Assembly: GCA_905201895.1 (NCBI GenBank)
Contig: CAJKPX010000001.1
Location: 1 to 64,000, forward strand
Source of the DNA: an uncultured Eubacteriales bacterium
Lineage (GTDB): Bacteria; Bacillota; Clostridia; Oscillospirales; CAG-272
Reading direction: 5' to 3'
Length of the DNA stretch: 64,000 nucleotides
The translations under genes were made by a program, and so were the position numbers. This document shows, piece after piece, positions 41,435-47,963 of this stretch. Positions within the stretch are counted from its first letter, which is position 1. The number at the start of each line of letters is the position of its first letter. Below the pieces are notes generated by a model. That model ran no database searches. It saw only the letters and a program-made list of their open reading frames with translations, and was not told the origin of the DNA.

Positions 41435-41816
41435 CGCAGTCAATAGGAACCAATCTTTTTCGATTGTTGGCGTAATAAACAACTGCAAAAGACTTGAAAC
41501 ATTCGCTTTGAAACCCTATGAAATCATTTCCATAATCGGGCGTTTCATAGGTTGCTGTCAGTTTTGTTGCAAGGCGTGTTGTGCCGACATATATTCCATC
41601 AAATTCTTTTACTATGGTCTTGAATTTGTCTATTGTAACATCGGTAAATTCATGAAAAGGTATTGTCACCACCTTGCCATTCTCGCTGTAACAAATCATT
41701 TTTTCGGGAGGCAGATCGTTGTCAAGTCTTGTAAAATCAGTGAGATCAAGAACGCTTATTCCTTGCCCTATGCGCTCTACATAAGAGGTACAATGTACCT
41801 TGTCACCTATTTTCAT
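41415..41816 (-). CDS. Hypothetical protein (133 aa)
   Basis: ATG at 41816 lies in junction J5. The chain is beta-rich (MKIGDKVHCTSYVERIGQGI; KMICYSENGKVVTIPFHEFT) and ends CVKGGAE, encoded by J4. No known domain. Longer upstream readings run through the junction and are rejected. Confidence 0.65.
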   Translation of the reverse strand: MKIGDKVHCTSYVERIGQGISVLDLTDFTRLDNDLPPEKMICYSENGKVVTIPFHEFTDVTIDKFKTIVKEFDGIYVGTTRLATKLTATYETPDYGNDFIGFQSECFKSFAVVYYANNRKRLVPIDCVKGGAE

Positions 41817-41832
41817 TCCGCACCGCCTTTCA
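41813..41832 (-). repeat. Repeated gene junction J5
   Basis: 20-bp TGAAAGGCGGTGCGGAATGA. Here the preceding gene stops at the TGA that opens the repeat, so KGGAE is not translated. The repeat still gives the ribosome-binding site and start. Confidence 0.8.
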
Positions 41833-42087
41833 TATAATGCCGTGAAACATTGCAGAACGAACATCTATAAATCTGTCAAGTCCGTGCCTCTGTAACGCCT
41901 TGATATATTCTTCGGGTTGCCCTTTTGCCGTGTATCCCTCTTCTATCAACTCGCAATCACTCACTTTTGCAAGTGTCGGAAATGGATAGCCACAAGGAAT
42001 TAACTCGTCTTTGCTATGGTCTACTCCGCATACTACCCAAGTTTCTCCACTCGGTTTATGCAATACTGTGTCATTCGGTCTTATCAT
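41830..42087 (-). CDS. Hypothetical protein (85 aa)
   Basis: ATG at 42087 lies in junction J6 (with an extra GGA). The protein MIRPNDTVLHKPSGETWVVC is beta-rich with a helical end (EEYIKALQRHGLDRFIDVRS). It resembles short phage 'DNA-binding-like' beta proteins but no family is recognised. Confidence 0.6.
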   Translation of the reverse strand: MIRPNDTVLHKPSGETWVVCGVDHSKDELIPCGYPFPTLAKVSDCELIEEGYTAKGQPEEYIKALQRHGLDRFIDVRSAMFHGII

Positions 42088-42106
42088 TCCTCCGCACCGC
42101 CTTTCA
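42084..42106 (-). repeat. Repeated gene junction J6 (with extra GGA)
   Basis: TGAAAGGCGGTGCGGAGGAATGA, the junction with a 3-base insertion. It follows codons for CPDCGAHM, as at J3, and ends the zinc-ribbon gene as KGGAEE. Confidence 0.75.
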
Positions 42107-42377
42107 TGTGTGCTCCGCAATCGGGGCAGAACGAGAAGTTTTGTAACTGAAGCATACCCTTTTGAACGGCATACTCGTGTTTACAATTCGGGCACGTTGC
42201 TCGCCTATTCAGATCGCCACCGTCTACGATCCACTCCCCCTCGATCTGCTTGCGGTAGCCTTTGGCGGTCATTTTTTCTGCGGTTGCTTTTGGATCAAAA
42301 GTGCTTGTGTGGTCAACGTAACATGCACATAAATCTCTTGCCATCTCCTCGATGGCTTGCTTTTCATTCTCTTTCAT
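42084..42377 (-). CDS. Zinc-ribbon small protein (97 aa)
   Basis: ATG at 42377 follows a weak ribosome-binding site inside the end of the preceding gene, which it overlaps. The C-terminal half has CPNCKHEYAVQKG and FCPDCGAHMKGGAEE, a zinc ribbon closely like that at 34.4 kb. The N-terminal part (MARDLCACYVDHTSTFD; GYRKQIEGEWI) is the standard preface of this phage family. Unknown function. Confidence 0.65.
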   Translation of the reverse strand: MKENEKQAIEEMARDLCACYVDHTSTFDPKATAEKMTAKGYRKQIEGEWIVDGGDLNRRATCPNCKHEYAVQKGMLQLQNFSFCPDCGAHMKGGAEE

Positions 42378-42586
42378 CGTTTGCTCCGTTCCCCGCTTGC
42401 TAAAACATAGATTTTATCGTTCATGGCATGTATGCTCATGACATGCATTTTGTTAACAGGATTATCCTTCTTAATCCCTCTCACCGCTCCGATATAAACC
42501 GTCATGGTGTCTATCGGAAGGTAGAAATCGTCAATGACAATCTCATCATCCCTGTGCATCGCATGGATAAGTTGTGATACCTTCAT
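42374..42586 (-). CDS. Hypothetical protein (70 aa)
   Basis: ATG at 42586 overlaps the AP2-type gene stop. The protein MKVSQLIHAMHRDDEIVIDD is beta-rich (TMTVYIGAVRGIKK; DKIYVLASGERSKR). No family. It is the upstream partner of the zinc-ribbon gene. Confidence 0.6.
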   Translation of the reverse strand: MKVSQLIHAMHRDDEIVIDDFYLPIDTMTVYIGAVRGIKKDNPVNKMHVMSIHAMNDKIYVLASGERSKR

Positions 42587-43197
42587 AATTTACTCCTTTC
42601 GGCGGTTCTCTTGGCTTCAATCAGCGGCAAAAAGTATTTCTTTTCGGCTTCCTCGCGTGCGTGGATCGCCTCGCGAATATCGTGATAGCTGCCAAGATAG
42701 ATACTTCGCTTTTGCACGTAGATAATAGCCCTCCAAACGCCTTTTTGCTTCTCCCAATACACGCCCTTTCGACCGCTCTTGTTATTTTTATAAGGTTCGG
42801 TTCTCTCGATTGCGTGAAAATTCGTCCGAAACGCCGCGTTAGTCTCGATCCGTTCTTTCGAGTTTTTGGAAATAACGTCCAGCGCACGCTCGCGCCGCAG
42901 GCATCCGCAGCTTTTCGATCTGCCGCATCTGATGGAATTGGCTTTGACGTTCCGAACGGTGCCGCAATCGCAACGGCATTCGTAGTAGAGAAACCGTCCC
43001 TTGCGAAACTCGCCCAGGATCGTCCACCGTCCGACCTTTTGACCAATCATTGTTTCCAGTTCCGCTTCTTCTTTGTCAACCTGCTGATTTATGAGTTGGT
43101 TTGCCGCGTCAGTATAGATCTCATTGATCTTCTGCTGAGCCGAAGGTTTGAGATCTTCCCAATCCTTTGGCAACTTCTTCCGATAATTACAAATCAT
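42583..43197 (-). CDS. AP2-domain DNA-binding protein (204 aa)
   Basis: ATG at 43197 follows GGAGGAAG. Residues about 50-105 hold cysteine pairs (YYECRCDCGTVRNVKAN; RSKSCGCLRRE), and residues about 130-190 form an AP2-like three-strand DNA-binding domain (GRKGVYWEKQKGVWRAIIYV, then RSIYLGSYHDIREAIHARE). Such proteins in phages bind DNA and often derive from homing endonucleases; here no HNH motif is seen. Likely a regulator or DNA-binding accessory. Confidence 0.7.
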   Translation of the reverse strand: MICNYRKKLPKDWEDLKPSAQQKINEIYTDAANQLINQQVDKEEAELETMIGQKVGRWTILGEFRKGRFLYYECRCDCGTVRNVKANSIRCGRSKSCGCLRRERALDVISKNSKERIETNAAFRTNFHAIERTEPYKNNKSGRKGVYWEKQKGVWRAIIYVQKRSIYLGSYHDIREAIHAREEAEKKYFLPLIEAKRTAERSKL

Positions 43198-43397
43198 GAT
43201 ACTTCCTCCAAAGGATTTTCTAAATTCCACGCATCCACAGCATCCTGCACCAAATATCCTGCAGGTGCCTTTGAACGGCAGCGCGGGCATTGAATGAGAT
43301 ACCCTTCATCCATGCCAAGATAAACACGATCGGTCCGATGCACGCGATCATATCCGCATTTACGGCATGGGTTGAGAGCCTTACGACGTTCGCCCAT
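43194..43397 (-). CDS. Lar-like restriction-alleviation zinc protein (67 aa)
   Basis: ATG at 43397 overlaps the stop of the 149-aa gene. The pattern NPCRKCGYDRVHR ... YLIQCPRCRSKAPAG ... QDAVDAWN is that of Lar-type restriction alleviation proteins. Their role in evading type I restriction is known for the E. coli Rac prophage; activity here is inferred from the motif. Confidence 0.65.
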   Translation of the reverse strand: MGERRKALNPCRKCGYDRVHRTDRVYLGMDEGYLIQCPRCRSKAPAGYLVQDAVDAWNLENPLEEVS

Positions 43398-43846
43398 TAT
43401 TGAAACGTCCCCCAATCCCGAATATCTCCAAGCAGTTCACAGACGTTGGCAATGTCGCTCGGTTTCGGTTTTTGCTCACTTACAAGACCCTTATGCGGTC
43501 TGCCCAGGAATTCATCGTAAGCATAAAAAGCAACCGTGCGAGCGTCACACTCAAAAATTTTTTTGTTGTCGGCATTTCGCAAAAGGATCAAATGATATGG
43601 CGATCCTCGCCCAATCGTTCGGTTGATCTCAACCGTAGGCTTTGGTTCTTTATACTCATCGCTATTCATCAAATGTTCCTTCAGGAGATTTTGGCTTTTC
43701 TTAATAATCCTATTAACATTGAGCGCCTGAATGATGTACTCTGCCACCGCCGCATTGGTGTCAAGATCAACGCGGATGGGGGTCTGATCCAGAATGTCGG
43801 TCAGCTCATCCACGGTAAAATCGTATTTGTTTTCAACTTTGATCAT
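43397..43846 (-). CDS. Hypothetical protein (149 aa)
   Basis: ATG at 43846 follows GAAGGAG. A helical N-terminus (FTVDELTDILDQTPIRVDLD), then a basic mid-part and a C-terminal domain. No recognised family. It lies between the replication initiator and the Lar-like gene, where helicase-loader or replication helpers are common; no ATPase motif is visible. Confidence 0.55.
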   Translation of the reverse strand: MIKVENKYDFTVDELTDILDQTPIRVDLDTNAAVAEYIIQALNVNRIIKKSQNLLKEHLMNSDEYKEPKPTVEINRTIGRGSPYHLILLRNADNKKIFECDARTVAFYAYDEFLGRPHKGLVSEQKPKPSDIANVCELLGDIRDWGTFQ

Positions 43847-43868
43847 GTTTTCGCTCCTTCCAAACGGT

Positions 43869-44609
43869 TTATGATCTGATATTCCTGATCCAGTTCTCCG
43901 CCGCAACCTTCCATTGCGGCAAACAATCCCATTCTCTTACTTCGTTATACTGCTTAAAACGAAATGCCTCCACTCCTGTAGATTCGTAGTCCCCAAGCCG
44001 ATTGCTGAAATACTCCATGATCTCGAGATCGGTTGGCTTTTCATTCTCGCGCGTGCGCGCCATAGAAAGAGATGAATTTGTTGTAGTTGTTGTAGATAAA
44101 CCGTTAGGTTTATCTTTTCTTTTGTTTACTTTACTTTCCTTTACTTTACTTTGCGTATTATCGTCAACATTTTTGGAGTTATTGTCGACAGAAACCGAGT
44201 TATTGTCGACAGAAACCCAATTTTTGCGTACAGGAATAAGAAGGTAGCCCTCAAAAACCTCTTGCGATTCACGTCTGGATGTAGCTGCCGCAAAGCGAGA
44301 TTGAATACTGGCGGAAGTCAAGATACCGTGACGATCATACATGTTTTTGTCAAAAAGGCCCCTTCGTATGCAAGCAGAGACCACCTCATTCACAACGTTG
44401 ACACCCAACCGACACTCGTCTGCAAACACCAACGCCACGTCTGTGTCCCACTTGGTATAGTATCCTTTTTCGCCGTAGATCTTTTGCCACAGCCGGATCA
44501 ATATTCCGATACCAACAAGACCGAACTCTGCTTGTATTAACTTTACGCGATCAGAGAAACGACAATCCAAAGAAAAGTAATCAAGTCCTTCTTTTTGAGG
44601 TCTTGGCAT
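43869..44609 (-). CDS. Replication initiator, DUF4373/DnaD-like (246 aa)
   Basis: ATG at 44609; the upstream sequence has GGAGCAGGAAGA. Residues 1-115 match the Lin1244/DUF4373 domain (LDYFSLDCRFSDRVKLIQAE, FGLVGIGILIRLWQKIYGEK), a winged-helix family found in phage replication initiators. A low-complexity middle (about 130-180; VSVDNNS repeats, KRKDKPNGLSTTTTT) is encoded by iteron-like DNA, and a short C-terminal helix region follows. It probably binds the origin within its own gene. No loader ATPase gene is beside it. Confidence 0.75.
   Translation of the reverse strand: MPRPQKEGLDYFSLDCRFSDRVKLIQAEFGLVGIGILIRLWQKIYGEKGYYTKWDTDVALVFADECRLGVNVVNEVVSACIRRGLFDKNMYDRHGILTSASIQSRFAAATSRRESQEVFEGYLLIPVRKNWVSVDNNSVSVDNNSKNVDDNTQSKVKESKVNKRKDKPNGLSTTTTTNSSLSMARTRENEKPTDLEIMEYFSNRLGDYESTGVEAFRFKQYNEVREWDCLPQWKVAAENWIRNIRS
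44095..44220. other. Candidate phage replication origin inside the initiator gene
   Basis: Three 21-bp direct repeats start at 44158, 44179 and 44200; each begins TTAT(T/C)GTC(G/A)ACA and the last two share 19 of 21 bases. Beside them lies a 57-bp top-strand pyrimidine-rich, A-poor tract (44104-44160) with TTTACTTTACTTT units, and a perfect 8-bp inverted repeat GATAAACC-GTTA-GGTTTATC (44095-44114). Iterons plus an unwinding tract within the initiator gene is the lambda O arrangement. Confidence 0.65.
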
Positions 44610-44632
44610 TACCTATCTTCTTCCTGCTCCTT

Positions 44633-44776
44633 TCACTTGAATTTTTTGTACCCACTACCAACCCATTTGTAGTAGTGTTTTTCCGGGCGCGCAAGAAACG
44701 CCCAAACCGATCCGAGGACGAGCGGGGTTCCGATCATCATCAAAATCAAGATCAATGCGTGATTTTCGATCATCAT
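44633..44776 (-). CDS. Small membrane protein (47 aa)
   Basis: Double ATG at 44776/44773 behind GGGGGATAGG. Residues about 8-28 are a hydrophobic segment (ALILILMMIGTPLVLGSVWA), followed by a short basic end (KWVGSGYKKFK). It lies between the excisionase-like gene and the replication initiator. Unknown role. Confidence 0.55.
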   Translation of the reverse strand: MMIENHALILILMMIGTPLVLGSVWAFLARPEKHYYKWVGSGYKKFK

Positions 44777-44785
44777 CCTATCCCC

Positions 44786-45094
44786 CTATACACACAGACT
44801 ACGCCGCTTTGTCAAGCGATCATCCATGCAACGATCAACTGTTGATTTTTCTTCTTTCTTGCAATATCTCTCACCGGGATTGAAAGGATCAAAACCAATC
44901 TCTTCCAAATAGTCGGCGGTATGAATGTAGCCGTCCACATTGATACGGAGCATCCGCCCCTGAATTTTTCGCTTCAGCTTCATATCTCTAATGATCTTGG
45001 CAGCAGAATCGTACTTCATTCCGAACAATTCCTGTATATCCGCGATATGCAATGCTTCTTTAGAAAAGAGTTCTTCTCTCCTTTTATAGTCCAT
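44786..45094 (-). CDS. Helix-turn-helix/excisionase-like protein (102 aa)
   Basis: ATG at 45094 follows GGAGG at longish spacing. The centre has a winged-helix-like pattern (ALHIADIQELFGMKYDSAAK, then IRDMKLKRK and GRMLRINVDGYI), typical of excisionase/MerR-like small DNA-binding proteins. It may be an excisionase or early regulator; that is tentative. Longer readings upstream lack a start site. Confidence 0.55.
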   Translation of the reverse strand: MDYKRREELFSKEALHIADIQELFGMKYDSAAKIIRDMKLKRKIQGRMLRINVDGYIHTADYLEEIGFDPFNPGERYCKKEEKSTVDRCMDDRLTKRRSLCV

Positions 45095-45096
45095 GA

Positions 45097-45462
45097 TCAA
45101 TCCACCTCCTCGCGGTAGCGAAATACATATCCGCCTGCGTGAGCGGTTTTCCGCCTGCAGCATTTGCGGATCGACTCCGCGCTTATCATCAAAAGTTTGG
45201 ATGCTTCCGCCGAGTTCAGAAACTCTCGGATAAAATCGCCGTTCATATCAAACATCATGATCGGCTTTACGCGCGGCGCTCCGTGTGGGACGCGTATTCC
45301 CTCTCGCTCTCCTCTCAACTGACAGGACCACGTGCAGACGCGAACTCCGCCATAGATTTTGTATTGGTGAAACGGAGCAGGGATATAGTTTTTGCCGCAA
45401 ACGGGACAGGTTGCATCGTGAGGCGGTTCGACCTTTTCCTGCTCAAACAGTTCTTCTTCCAT
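45097..45462 (-). CDS. NUMOD1-like DNA-binding protein with zinc part (121 aa)
   Basis: ATG at 45462 has AGGAG about 13 nt upstream. The N-terminal half has CPVCGKNY and VRVCTWSCQLRG, a possible zinc knuckle. Residues about 70-118 (KPIMMFDMNGDFIREFLNSA with EASKLLMISAESIRKCCRRK) fit a NUMOD1 helix-turn-helix module, often attached to homing nucleases; no nuclease domain is present. It is probably a DNA-binding regulator. Confidence 0.6.
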   Translation of the reverse strand: MEEELFEQEKVEPPHDATCPVCGKNYIPAPFHQYKIYGGVRVCTWSCQLRGEREGIRVPHGAPRVKPIMMFDMNGDFIREFLNSAEASKLLMISAESIRKCCRRKTAHAGGYVFRYREEVD

Positions 45463-45464
45463 GC

Positions 45465-45680
45465 TCAAAACTCTCTCCTCACTTGCTTGATGTTAACCGT
45501 GTGCCGATAGAGCGGCACATCGCTTGCAATAATGCGGCGGCGCGGAACGAGAACGAAATGCGTTCCGTAGTCGTAGCCGTCATACTCGTTCACGTCATTC
45601 CCGTTGAGCTTCTGCACCACAGTGCATTTGCCACGCGGCACCCATCGTCGCAGACCGTAGGTGATCTCTCCTTTACTCAT
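45465..45680 (-). CDS. Hypothetical basic protein (71 aa)
   Basis: ATG at 45680 follows AGGAGGAAG. The basic, beta-rich chain (LRRWVPRGKCTVVQKLNGND; FVLVPRRRIIASDVPLYRHT) has no recognised domain. Second gene of the leftward early operon, after the HTH gene. Confidence 0.6.
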   Translation of the reverse strand: MSKGEITYGLRRWVPRGKCTVVQKLNGNDVNEYDGYDYGTHFVLVPRRRIIASDVPLYRHTVNIKQVRREF

Positions 45681-45704
45681 TTGCTTCTTCCTCCTTCTTT
45701 TATT

Positions 45705-45893
45705 TCACTTCACAAGCTCGTCGATGGACTTTCCAAGAACATTGGAAAGCGCAATCATCGTGGCAAGTTGAGGAACTTTTATGCCCGTCTCAAAATGGTG
45801 GATTGCCACTTGCGTTACTCCAACAGCTTCGGCAACCTTCTGTTGAGACCAATTTTTTTCTTCCCTTGCCTTTTTCAAATTTTCCGAAAGCAA
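45705..45893 (-). CDS. Cro/CI-type HTH regulator (62 aa)
   Basis: The start is TTG at 45893 behind AGGAGG. The whole protein is a single XRE helix-turn-helix: LKKAREEKNWSQQKVAEAVG, VTQVAIHHFETGIKVP, then TMIALSNVLGKSIDELVK. It is the first gene of the leftward early operon, just behind a pair of overlapping divergent promoters, so a Cro-like role is likely. Confidence 0.8.
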   Translation of the reverse strand: MLSENLKKAREEKNWSQQKVAEAVGVTQVAIHHFETGIKVPQLATMIALSNVLGKSIDELVK

Positions 45894-45917
45894 AATTTTT
45901 ACCTCCTTTTCATTACT

Positions 45918-45946
45918 TTTATAACCAAACTTATTGACAAAGTAAA
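45918..45946 (-). promoter_or_regulatory. Leftward promoter of the Cro-like gene
   Basis: On the - strand, TTTACT (45941-45946) and TATAAA (45918-45923) lie 17 bases apart, just before the ribosome-binding site of the HTH gene. It overlaps the opposing promoter at 45934-45962. Confidence 0.55.
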
Positions 45947-45962
45947 CTTTTTAGAGTATAAT
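45934..45962 (+). promoter_or_regulatory. Rightward consensus promoter
   Basis: TTGACA (45934-45939) and TATAAT (45957-45962) with exactly 17 bases between, a full consensus. It overlaps the leftward promoter of the Cro-like gene and points toward the gene at 46340, crossing the leftward gene 46026-46313 in antisense. Confidence 0.85.
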
Positions 45963-46025
45963 GAAAGCGCCAACCAACAAAATACTAACAAAAATTACTT
46001 TTATCGGTGTATTTGGTTTATATAA

Positions 46026-46313
46026 TCAATCCGACAATGCGGAAGGACTATCTTCTTCTAAACAGACCGAAATCTCCTCGGTCTTTGATTTTTTGATCGC
46101 CACGTTCAAGCGTTCGCTTCCAGAATACAGGACCGTCCTGTTCTTCATCAGATCGGAGAGCTTGTCCTCGGCGGTTGAAAACTTCTTGTATTTATTTTTG
46201 TGAACCGATGGAGGTTTATAAACCCCACTTTTCTTCTTGCGAACACGGATCTTCTTTTTCTTCCCCGTGAAGTGCTGGGTGTTGTGCGAATACGTCTTTT
46301 TAGTCGGTTTCAA
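46026..46313 (-). CDS. Lysine-rich basic protein (95 aa)
   Basis: TTG start at 46313 behind GGAGG at 7 nt. The N-terminal half is extremely basic (GKKKKIRVRKKKSG). The C-terminal half is mixed and ends in an acidic, serine-rich stretch. It might bind nucleic acid. Transcription would come from the promoter at 46833-46862 on the far side of the + gene 46340-46687. The TTG start and position in a contested region lower confidence. Confidence 0.5.
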   Translation of the reverse strand: MKPTKKTYSHNTQHFTGKKKKIRVRKKKSGVYKPPSVHKNKYKKFSTAEDKLSDLMKNRTVLYSGSERLNVAIKKSKTEEISVCLEEDSPSALSD

Positions 46314-46339
46314 TATAAAACCTCCGAAAGGATAAAATC

Positions 46340-46687
46340 ATGGAACAAAAAACAATCTTAAAACTTCCAGATCAGCAAGATCGACTTCTCCGATTTCTAT
46401 GTGATAACAAAGGAAAATGCTTTAACCAGGAGCAAATCGAGAATTTGAAAACAGGATGCACAAGAAAAGATTTCGGTTATCTCCAAACCAATCGATACAT
46501 ACAGTGGGATAGCGTTGGAGAGCAGTCATTTTCAATCTTGACTGACGGAGAAGTTTATGTTTCCGAAATTACAGCCAAAGAAAAGGAAGAAAAACGGAAA
46601 ACAAGACACGAAAGAATCATGCTGTTATGCACGATCATTTCTGCCGCTTGTGCGGTTGCGGCGATTTTGATCTCTCTTCTGCAATAA
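46340..46687 (+). CDS. Tail-anchored membrane protein with HTH-like head (115 aa)
   Basis: ATG at 46340 follows AAAGGAT. Residues 1-85 are soluble and look like a small winged helix (LPDQQDRLLRFLCDNKGKCF, GCTRKDFGYLQTNRYIQWDS). After a charged helix (EKEEKRKTRHERI), residues about 92-115 are one C-terminal membrane segment (IMLLCTIISAACAVAAILIS). This tail-anchored design in a lysogeny region suggests superinfection exclusion or signalling; the role is inferred only. Confidence 0.65.
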   Translation: MEQKTILKLPDQQDRLLRFLCDNKGKCFNQEQIENLKTGCTRKDFGYLQTNRYIQWDSVGEQSFSILTDGEVYVSEITAKEKEEKRKTRHERIMLLCTIISAACAVAAILISLLQ

Positions 46688-46832
46688 TCATATCAATTAT
46701 TGCGTTACATCAGAAAATCAATAATTACCGCAATCACCGCAACTGCTGTGCTGCAAACGTTTATAATGAGCAAAATATAATAGAATTTATCTGACTTCAC
46801 CTATATCCCCCCTCTCTTTCATCCACGGCTAT
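46688..46832. other. Non-coding spacer before the switch operators
   Basis: After the stop of the tail-anchored gene there is no good open frame up to the LexA-type gene. This part is AT-rich; the promoter and operators begin at 46833. Confidence 0.5.
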
Positions 46833-46887
46833 ATTATAACCTAACTTTTCTCCATTTGTCAATGGGGAAAACTAACTTTTCTGCATT
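46833..46887 (-). promoter_or_regulatory. Leftward lytic promoter with twin operators
   Basis: A - strand promoter has TTGACA (46857-46862) and TATAAT (46833-46838), 18 bases apart. Two direct repeats, CTAACTTTTCTCCATT (46841-46856) and CTAACTTTTCTGCATT (46872-46887), differ in one base and lie 31 bp apart. The first fills the promoter spacer and the second lies just upstream. They are the expected operators of the self-cleaving repressor encoded immediately to the right. Confidence 0.7.
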
Positions 46888-46948
46888 TTGTATAGTTGAA
46901 CAATTTACTGTCGGTTAGATTAGTTATTTTTTACAAAGGAGATAAAAA

Positions 46949-47602
46949 ATGTTTTGGAACAAATTTGTAGAACTGTGTAATCGTAAAAACATTTCCCCGA
47001 ATGCTGCGTGCGCGGAGCTGGGATATTCTAACGCTATCCCTACCAAATGGAAAAACGGTAGCGTCCCCCGGGACACAACCCTGAGGAAGGTCGCCGACTA
47101 TTTCGGAGTCCCCGTTTCCTATTTCTCGGAGTCGGACGTTTCCGCTACCGCATCCCTTGCCGTCCGCATGGCACGGGACCCGATGTTTGCCGAGCAGGTT
47201 CAAAAGCGTGGCGTGCGCGTTCCCGTGTATGGAAACGTGGCGGCAGGCATCCCGATCGAGGCGATCACCGACATCGAGGACTACGAGGAAATCTCGCAGG
47301 AAATGGCGGCAAAGGGCGAGTATGCAGCTCTGCGCATCCACGGTGATAGCATGGAACCGAAAATGTCCGAGGGCGACGTGGTGATCGTGCGCTTGCAGGA
47401 AACCATCGAGAGCGGTGAAACCGCAATCGTGATGATCAACGGCGGCGACGCGACCTGCAAGAAGATCATGCGCACCGACGAAGGCATCATGCTGATTGCC
47501 ACCAATCCCAAATACTCCCCCATGTTCTACTCCAATAAGCAGATCGAGGAGCTTCCCGTCCGCATCTGGGGCAAAGTTGTAGAGTTGAGAGCAAAGTTTT
47601 AA
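46949..47602 (+). CDS. LexA/CI-type self-cleaving phage repressor (217 aa)
   Basis: ATG at 46949 follows AAAGGAG. Residues 1-60 are a helix-turn-helix domain (NAACAELGYSNAIPTKWKNG). Residues about 90-217 are the S24 peptidase domain: the probable cleavage bond A99-G100 (VYGNVAAGIPIEA), S134 (RIHGDSMEPKM) and K172 region (GDATCKKIM). It should repress the leftward promoter at 46.85 kb and undergo RecA-stimulated cleavage on DNA damage, inducing the prophage. The operators lie in the upstream 110 bp. Confidence 0.9.
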   Translation: MFWNKFVELCNRKNISPNAACAELGYSNAIPTKWKNGSVPRDTTLRKVADYFGVPVSYFSESDVSATASLAVRMARDPMFAEQVQKRGVRVPVYGNVAAGIPIEAITDIEDYEEISQEMAAKGEYAALRIHGDSMEPKMSEGDVVIVRLQETIESGETAIVMINGGDATCKKIMRTDEGIMLIATNPKYSPMFYSNKQIEELPVRIWGKVVELRAKF

Positions 47603-47620
47603 CAAGTCTGGTTATATTAT

Positions 47621-47679
47621 ATCACTGCATACAGTGATTTTCAAGACAATTTCCTAAAATTATCACCGCTTACAGTGAT
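47621..47679. promoter_or_regulatory. Two palindromic operators before the HTH-Mrr genes
   Basis: ATCACTG-CATA-CAGTGAT (47621-47638) is a perfect palindrome. ATCACCG-CTTA-CAGTGAT (47662-47679) is a near-perfect second copy, 41 bp away centre to centre. They stand just before the HTH gene at 47716, as expected of an autoregulator (controller) protein. The first could also act as a weak terminator of the repressor gene. Confidence 0.7.
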
Positions 47680-47715
47680 TTTTGTAGAATTGCACAAAAT
47701 TCAGGAGTGTGTATT

Positions 47716-47946
47716 ATGTTTAATTCACAAGAAGTATCTAATAGAATAAAAGAAACCGCCAAGTCCAAAGGCATAGCACTTAAAGAAATGCTTTCAGAAT
47801 GCGATCTTGGAATAAATCTAATATCGCATCTTGCCAAAGGACAAGCGGTAACTTATGTAAATATAGCAAAAATAGCAGACTACTTGGATTGTTCCGTAGA
47901 TTTTCTCTTGGGACGGACGGAAAATCCCACGAGCCATAAAAATTGA
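47716..47946 (+). CDS. HTH controller-like regulator (76 aa)
   Basis: ATG at 47716 follows AGGAG at 8 nt. XRE-type helix-turn-helix: VSNRIKETAKSKGIALKEML, GINLISHLAKGQAVTYVN, then IAKIADYLDCSVDFLLGRTE. It lies behind two palindromic operators and directly before the Mrr-type gene, an arrangement like controller proteins of restriction systems. Autoregulation is inferred. Confidence 0.8.
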   Translation: MFNSQEVSNRIKETAKSKGIALKEMLSECDLGINLISHLAKGQAVTYVNIAKIADYLDCSVDFLLGRTENPTSHKN

Positions 47947-47963
47947 GGAGTAAAAATCGAATA

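Noticed and set aside
45961..46203. 80-residue + frame starting at the promoter -10 region
   Set aside because: Its ATG overlaps the -10 box and has no ribosome-binding site; it is opposite the basic-protein gene.
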